Assembly: GCA_015491705.1 (NCBI GenBank)
Contig: WFVK01000100.1
Location: 1-15,475 of the forward strand
Direction of reading: 5' to 3'
From: Nitrospirota bacterium
GTDB taxonomy: Bacteria; Nitrospirota; Thermodesulfovibrionia; UBA6902
Length of the DNA stretch: 15,475 bases
Positions 13,567 to 15,475 of the stretch are shown in pieces. The notes beneath the pieces are model-generated. The model was not told the DNA's origin. It made no database searches and worked only from the letters and a program-made list of their open reading frames with translations. Each line of letters starts with the position of its first letter. Position 1 is the first letter of the stretch. Made by a program: the position numbers and the translations under genes.

Positions 13567-14637
13567 ATGCTCGGCAACACCGTAGAGGACTATCTGATTT
13601 TCGTTGCAATATTCCTGACCGGTGTCTCCGTTATCTTTGTCCTCAAAAAAATCATCCTGCACCGTTTAAAGGCATGGTCACAGAGGACGTCGACGACAAT
13701 AGATGATTTTCTGATAGGCATATTCGAGAAAAAACTGATCCCCCTCCTCTATCTGGGGGTCCTGTACCTGTCTTTCGACAGCCTGACACTGAACCCTTCC
13801 ATACGCAAATTCATCGAGATAACAGTCATAGTCGTGCTGACCTACGTGGGCCTGCACCTTATATCCGCTCTTATCAGTTACTCGATCGAGACATACTGGA
13901 TGAAGAAAGAAGCGGATACGGGCAGGCGGAGGAGCCTGGCCGGTATTATCACCATCTTGAAGGTGGTTGTATGGGGTATCGGTATTACGTTCCTCCTGGA
14001 CAACCTGGGGTTCAGGATATCGACCGTTGTTGCCGGGCTGGGAATCGGCGGCATAGCGGTGGCCCTGGCCGCGCAGACCATCCTGGGCGACCTGTTCAGT
14101 TATTTCGTGATCTTTTTCGACCGGCCGTTTGAAATAGGCGATTTCATCATAATCGACAATTATCTCGGGACAATAGAGTATATCGGGATCAAGACCACAA
14201 GGGTGCGCAGCCTGGGCGGAGAGCAGTTGATATTCTCCAATACCGATCTCACAAACGCGCGCCTGCGGAACTACAAGAGGATGGAGAAACGCCGGGTGGT
14301 TTTCCGGATAGGCGTTGTCTACCAGACCCCGACCGCACAGTTAAAGGAAATCCCCGGCATAATCAGGAACAGCATAGAGAGCGTCAGGGACACGGTCTTT
14401 GACCGCGCCCACTTTGCGTCATATGGTGATTTCAGCCTTATCTTCGAGGCGGTCTATTACGTCCTGAGCAGCGATTACAATAAATACATGGACAGCCAGC
14501 AGGAAATTAACTTCACAATCAAAGAGGAGTTCGAGAGGCGCGGGATCGAGTTCGCCTATCCGACCCAGACGGTGTATCTCGAGAAAGCGGAAACCGGCTG
14601 GTTGGCCGCATCAGAAACAGAGAAGGAGAACAAATGA
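13567..14637 (+). CDS. mscS: MscS-family small-conductance mechanosensitive channel
   Basis: 356 residues from ATG 13567 (365 from the alternative ATG at 13540). It opens under membrane tension to release solutes during osmotic downshift. Four hydrophobic segments are visible: about 9-28 ([18 protein letters not shown]), 57-75, 80-107 ([20 protein letters not shown]) and 126-148. The fourth is followed by the pore-lining helix, [20 protein letters not shown] (Gly/Ala-rich as in MscS TM3), then the beta domain starting [14 protein letters not shown] and a mixed C-terminal domain. One transmembrane helix more than E. coli MscS is suggested, which places it with the YnaI/YbdG-like or plant-like longer members. 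It is divergent from treZ and overlaps queF by four bases (ATGA). The neighbouring trehalose genes fit an osmotic-stress context (inference). Confidence 0.93.
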   Translation: MLGNTVEDYLIFVAIFLTGVSVIFVLKKIILHRLKAWSQRTSTTIDDFLIGIFEKKLIPLLYLGVLYLSFDSLTLNPSIRKFIEITVIVVLTYVGLHLISALISYSIETYWMKKEADTGRRRSLAGIITILKVVVWGIGITFLLDNLGFRISTVVAGLGIGGIAVALAAQTILGDLFSYFVIFFDRPFEIGDFIIIDNYLGTIEYIGIKTTRVRSLGGEQLIFSNTDLTNARLRNYKRMEKRRVVFRIGVVYQTPTAQLKEIPGIIRNSIESVRDTVFDRAHFASYGDFSLIFEAVYYVLSSDYNKYMDSQQEINFTIKEEFERRGIEFAYPTQTVYLEKAETGWLAASETEKENK

Positions 14638-15032
14638 CACGGCAGAGGAAGATCATGAAGTACGGTCAGAAATCGATATCAGAGGCAGTGCTCGATAAAT
14701 GGGACAATCCTCATCCTGAAAGGGACTATACCATTGATATCAGTTTCCCGGAATTTACCTGCCTGTGCCCGGTTTCCGGGTATCCGGACTTTGCAACCAT
14801 AAAGATCAGCTACATCCCTGATAAATACATAGTGGAACTGAAGTCCCTGAAACTCTATCTCAACAGTTTCAGGGACAGGAACATGTCTCACGAGGCCGCC
14901 GCCAACCGGATATTCAGCGACCTGGAAAACCTTCTCAAGCCGAGGCACCTTGAAGTGGCCGGAGACTTCAACCCCAGGGGAAATGTGAAGACGGTCGTAA
15001 GGGTCTCAAGTTCCCCGCGTTCGCCGGGATAA
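14634..15032 (+). CDS. queF: NADPH-dependent preQ0 reductase (7-cyano-7-deazaguanine reductase)
   Basis: 132 residues, the short unimodular (type I) form. It reduces the nitrile of preQ0 to preQ1 in queuosine tRNA modification. Diagnostic residues are C45 in [14 protein letters not shown] (41-54), which forms the thioimide with the nitrile, D52 in the same block, and the QueF motif ELKSLKLYL (69-76), with H86 in NMSHE. PSORT-like export signals are absent; it is cytoplasmic. The start is fixed by AAGGAG six bases upstream and overlaps the mscS stop as ATGA, so translation is coupled. No other queuosine gene lies in the window. The last residues (SSSPRSPG) are probably variable tail. No obvious terminator follows. 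Confidence 0.96.
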   Translation: MTRQRKIMKYGQKSISEAVLDKWDNPHPERDYTIDISFPEFTCLCPVSGYPDFATIKISYIPDKYIVELKSLKLYLNSFRDRNMSHEAAANRIFSDLENLLKPRHLEVAGDFNPRGNVKTVVRVSSSPRSPG

Positions 15033-15080
15033 CGGTGCAGATCACCCGCGATAATCACCTCATCAGACTCAATCGCATCA

Positions 15081-15113
15081 TAAACTTTACAGTTGCAATA
15101 AAACCCTTCGCCC
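15081..15113. repeat. diverged fragment of the hairpin repeat (copy D)
   Basis: TAAACTTTACAGTTGCA followed by ATAA (15081-15101) matches the left arm of copies B and C, with the 11-base core TTACAGTTGCA (15087-15097) identical. The following CCTTCGCCC resembles CCATCGCCC in copy C, and a GGGAGAG stretch further on resembles GGAGAG. The inverted core GCAACTGTAA occurs at 15343-15352, about 266 bases from the left core, close to the size of copy C, and could mark the other end. Confidence 0.4.
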
Positions 15114-15294
15114 ACGGGCGGGAGAGTCGGCCGGCTCACGCCTCCGTTACCCCATGAGCGCTGTGCGCGCAAACTTGCCTGCCTGTTCGGTGGGCAAGCC
15201 GGCATGCGCAATAATTTATAACGCTATGTATAAAACCCCGCGGTTGTTTTGTTAACATTTTCACATATCAAAAATCAATAAGTCAGAAGGCAGA

Positions 15295-15370
15295 TGTTTT
15301 CAATATTGCGCTATACTGAAATCAAAATATCAGATATTGGCCGCAACTGTAATGCTCAATATTCAAAACA
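15295..15370. repeat. inverted repeat in AT-rich tail
   Basis: TGTTTTCAATATTG (15295-15308) and CAATATTCAAAACA (15357-15370) pair at 13 of 14 positions around a 48-base loop. An outer perfect 9-base pair, CACATATCA (15262-15270) and TGATATGTG (15384-15392), flanks it, and AATATC/GATATT (15327-15339) lies within the loop. Confidence 0.55.
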
Positions 15371-15422
15371 GCGGGCTAATACCTGATATGTGTTTGTAAT
15401 TTTCATCCATACAAAGAATTTC

Positions 15423-15443
15423 CCCCTCTTTGAAAAAGAGGGG
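15423..15443. repeat. C-rich/G-rich hairpin
   Basis: CCCCTCTTT (15423-15431) and AAAGAGGGG (15435-15443) form a 9-bp stem with a GAA loop, followed by CAAGGGGAGATTTT. The pattern resembles the hairpin at 4533-4555. No T run follows directly on the plus strand and the minus strand also lacks one, so it is classed as a repeat rather than a terminator. Confidence 0.5.
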
Positions 15444-15475
15444 CAAGGGGAGATTTTCAGATTAAACGTAAATAC

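Larger units (their letters stand above)
15033..15475. other. gene-free, repeat-rich intergenic tail
   Basis: No convincing gene is present. A minus-strand frame crossing 14888-15211 overlaps queF, starts in repeat-like DNA and has no family features. The first 180 bases are GC-rich and contain short stems, for example CTTGCC/GGCAAG near 15175-15197. From about 15215 the sequence turns AT-rich with nested inverted repeats. The end carries a C-rich/G-rich hairpin. No clear factor-independent terminator for queF and no confident promoter was found. Confidence 0.6.

Noticed and set aside
14888..15211. 107-codon minus-strand frame
   Set aside because: It overlaps queF antisense and its N-terminal half lies in repeat-like intergenic DNA; no family features.
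15312..15317. TATACT as a -10 box for a gene to the right of the window
   Set aside because: No acceptable -35 lies 16-18 bases upstream, and the region is generally AT-rich.

Overview
The window looks like chromosome from a diderm (Gram-negative-type) bacterium of moderate GC content. MlaA-type and SPOR-domain envelope proteins argue for an outer membrane and a peptidoglycan sacculus. The mix of gene families would suit Nitrospirota or a former-Deltaproteobacteria lineage, but nothing here fixes the phylum. No rRNA, tRNA, CRISPR array, transposase, integrase or phage gene was seen. The coding content is mostly housekeeping and envelope genes; the less ordinary material is in the intergenic repeats and at one gene junction.

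Layout. (1) 1-1207, minus strand: the N-terminal part of an alkaline-phosphatase-superfamily phosphodiesterase (runs off the left edge), preceded by a PP-loop 'PAPS reductase/CysD-like' protein; the two are joined by a TAATG overlap. (2) 1208-1563: divergent intergenic region. (3) 1564-2268, plus: a Crp/Fnr-family regulator, convergent with a 74-residue NifU C-terminal-domain protein (2278-2502, minus). (4) 2503-2696: intergenic block with two hairpin repeats. (5) 2697-8562, minus strand, a probable long operon or operon set, read from high to low coordinates: mlaA-like, SPOR/TPR protein, def, fmt, PASTA protein, rpe, 40-residue-TPR protein. (6) 8617-13297, minus: treZ then treY, which convert glycogen or maltodextrin to trehalose. 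(7) 13445-15032, plus: a sigma70-like promoter, an MscS-type mechanosensitive channel, and queF (queuosine synthesis) overlapping its stop. (8) 15033-15475: a gene-free, AT-rich, inverted-repeat-rich tail.

How the genes fit. Def and Fmt handle formyl-methionine at the two ends of its life (Fmt formylates initiator Met-tRNA, Def removes the formyl group). TreZ/TreY and the MscS channel meet head to head and both relate to osmotic stress: compatible-solute synthesis and solute release. MlaA and the SPOR protein are both envelope-maintenance proteins.

Most interesting signals: a family of hairpin repeats (20-bp arms, near-identical 30-base end blocks) lying directly upstream of the Shine-Dalgarno of two unrelated minus-strand genes (nifU-like and rpe), one copy carrying a further ~197-base segment with its own perfect 21-bp inverted repeat; a perfect 23-base direct repeat at the treZ/treY junction whose loss by recombination would fuse the two enzymes in frame; and a promoter-like arrangement that would make def mRNA leaderless. 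None of these amounts to a demonstrated new system; they are the points worth testing.
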